Assembly (NCBI RefSeq): GCF_014839805.1
Contig: NC_051141.1
Location: forward strand, 18,546,777-18,610,776
DNA: 64,000 nt
DNA from: Manduca sexta
Lineage: Eukaryota > Arthropoda > Insecta > Lepidoptera > Sphingidae
Direction: 5' to 3'
This document shows, one piece after another, positions 63,601 through 64,000 of the stretch (within the stretch, counting starts at the first letter, position 1; each line of letters opens with the position of its first letter). A model generated the notes under the pieces. That model worked only from the letters and a program-made list of their open reading frames with translations, made no database searches and had not been told where the DNA came from. Made by a program: the position numbers and the translations under genes.

Positions 63601-64000
63601 TCAAATAAAAAATAAAAATAAAAATATTTAACAAGCTGTAAATATTTATACAAATTCATTTAGTTCTTAGATAAATATTTTTATGATTTTAATTAGAAAC
63701 AATAAATACTATAATCATTGTTATATCCACCTTCTTTTACAAAAAAGTAAAAAAATATTGATATAATAACACGACATTTTGTCCACAATATTTTAATACC
63801 TAATGTACTTCTAAGTTTGTTGTATCTAGGTCAAACATTATAATACACAGCTGGCACAACTTTAATGTTTCCAGTCATTTACATAAAGTTGTTTTACCCT
63901 TGCAAATATAATCAACTCAATTTATCTTAGTAGGAAAATTATACTTAAATTGAATCAAATAATAAAACATAATACTGGCTACACAACTGATTCATTATTT
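60700..64000. other. noncoding flank
   Basis: AT-rich apart from repeat-like DNA around 61130-61440 and a decayed lepidopteran repeat at about 62360-62700 (GGTAATCATCTCTCGTCACTC, then ATTGGAGCCCACTAC). No exon or RNA gene is recognised. The last 600 bases are very A/T-rich. Confidence 0.45.
62360..62700 (+). mobile_element. decayed interspersed repeat
   Basis: The blocks GGGTAATCATCTCTCGTCACTC, ATTCTATTGGAGCCCACTAC and TATAAGGTGCTGTGGG in this order are shared by an abundant lepidopteran repeat tail as I recall it. Boundaries are uncertain and there is no coding capacity. Confidence 0.35.

Overview
The window is AT-rich animal nuclear DNA, almost certainly from a moth or butterfly (Lepidoptera). 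Genes are split by introns with GT-AG borders. One gene is an insect Jarid2. The intergenic DNA is full of tRNA-derived SINE pieces, CTAG-ended Helitron-like elements and LINE/SINE tails of kinds common in lepidopteran genomes. The order is inferred from repeat style and was not tested by any search.

Two protein genes can be supported, and they converge. Gene 1 is Jarid2, on the + strand, from a CpG-rich promoter near 6890 to a poly(A) signal at 27141. I could assemble 14 coding exons whose phases agree at every junction (4302 nt, 1433 aa). They carry an N-terminal PRC2-binding and methylation-site region, then JmjN, ARID, JmjC and a C-terminal Cys/His zinc finger. The first coding exon and the start of exon 2 are the weak parts. 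Intron 1 is about 10 kb and repeat-rich. Gene 2, on the - strand from about 60640 down to 54801, is a medium-chain (zinc-alcohol-dehydrogenase-like) reductase of 381 aa in four coding exons, with a likely noncoding first exon near 60553-60646. It has lost at least one, and probably two, of the three zinc ligands of classical alcohol dehydrogenases.

Region by region: 1-6.8 kb is noncoding with a SINE, two Helitron-like elements and one possible TATA/Inr promoter with a noncoding exon near 4.83-5.01 kb. 6.9-27.2 kb is Jarid2. 27.2-54.8 kb is a gene-poor interval between the two 3' ends with scattered old retroelements. 54.8-60.7 kb is the reductase gene. 60.7-64 kb is noncoding. The two genes have no obvious functional link: one acts in Polycomb-type chromatin regulation, the other is a metabolic oxidoreductase.

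I found no clear evidence of a wholly new system. The most notable points are a Jarid2 JmjC domain that keeps the His and Asp iron ligands and the 2-oxoglutarate lysine but has Ser in place of the distal His; a perfect 28-bp hairpin in a Jarid2 intron; a recurring GC-rich module in intron 1; and a retroelement insertion with an intact 16-bp target duplication inside the reductase gene.
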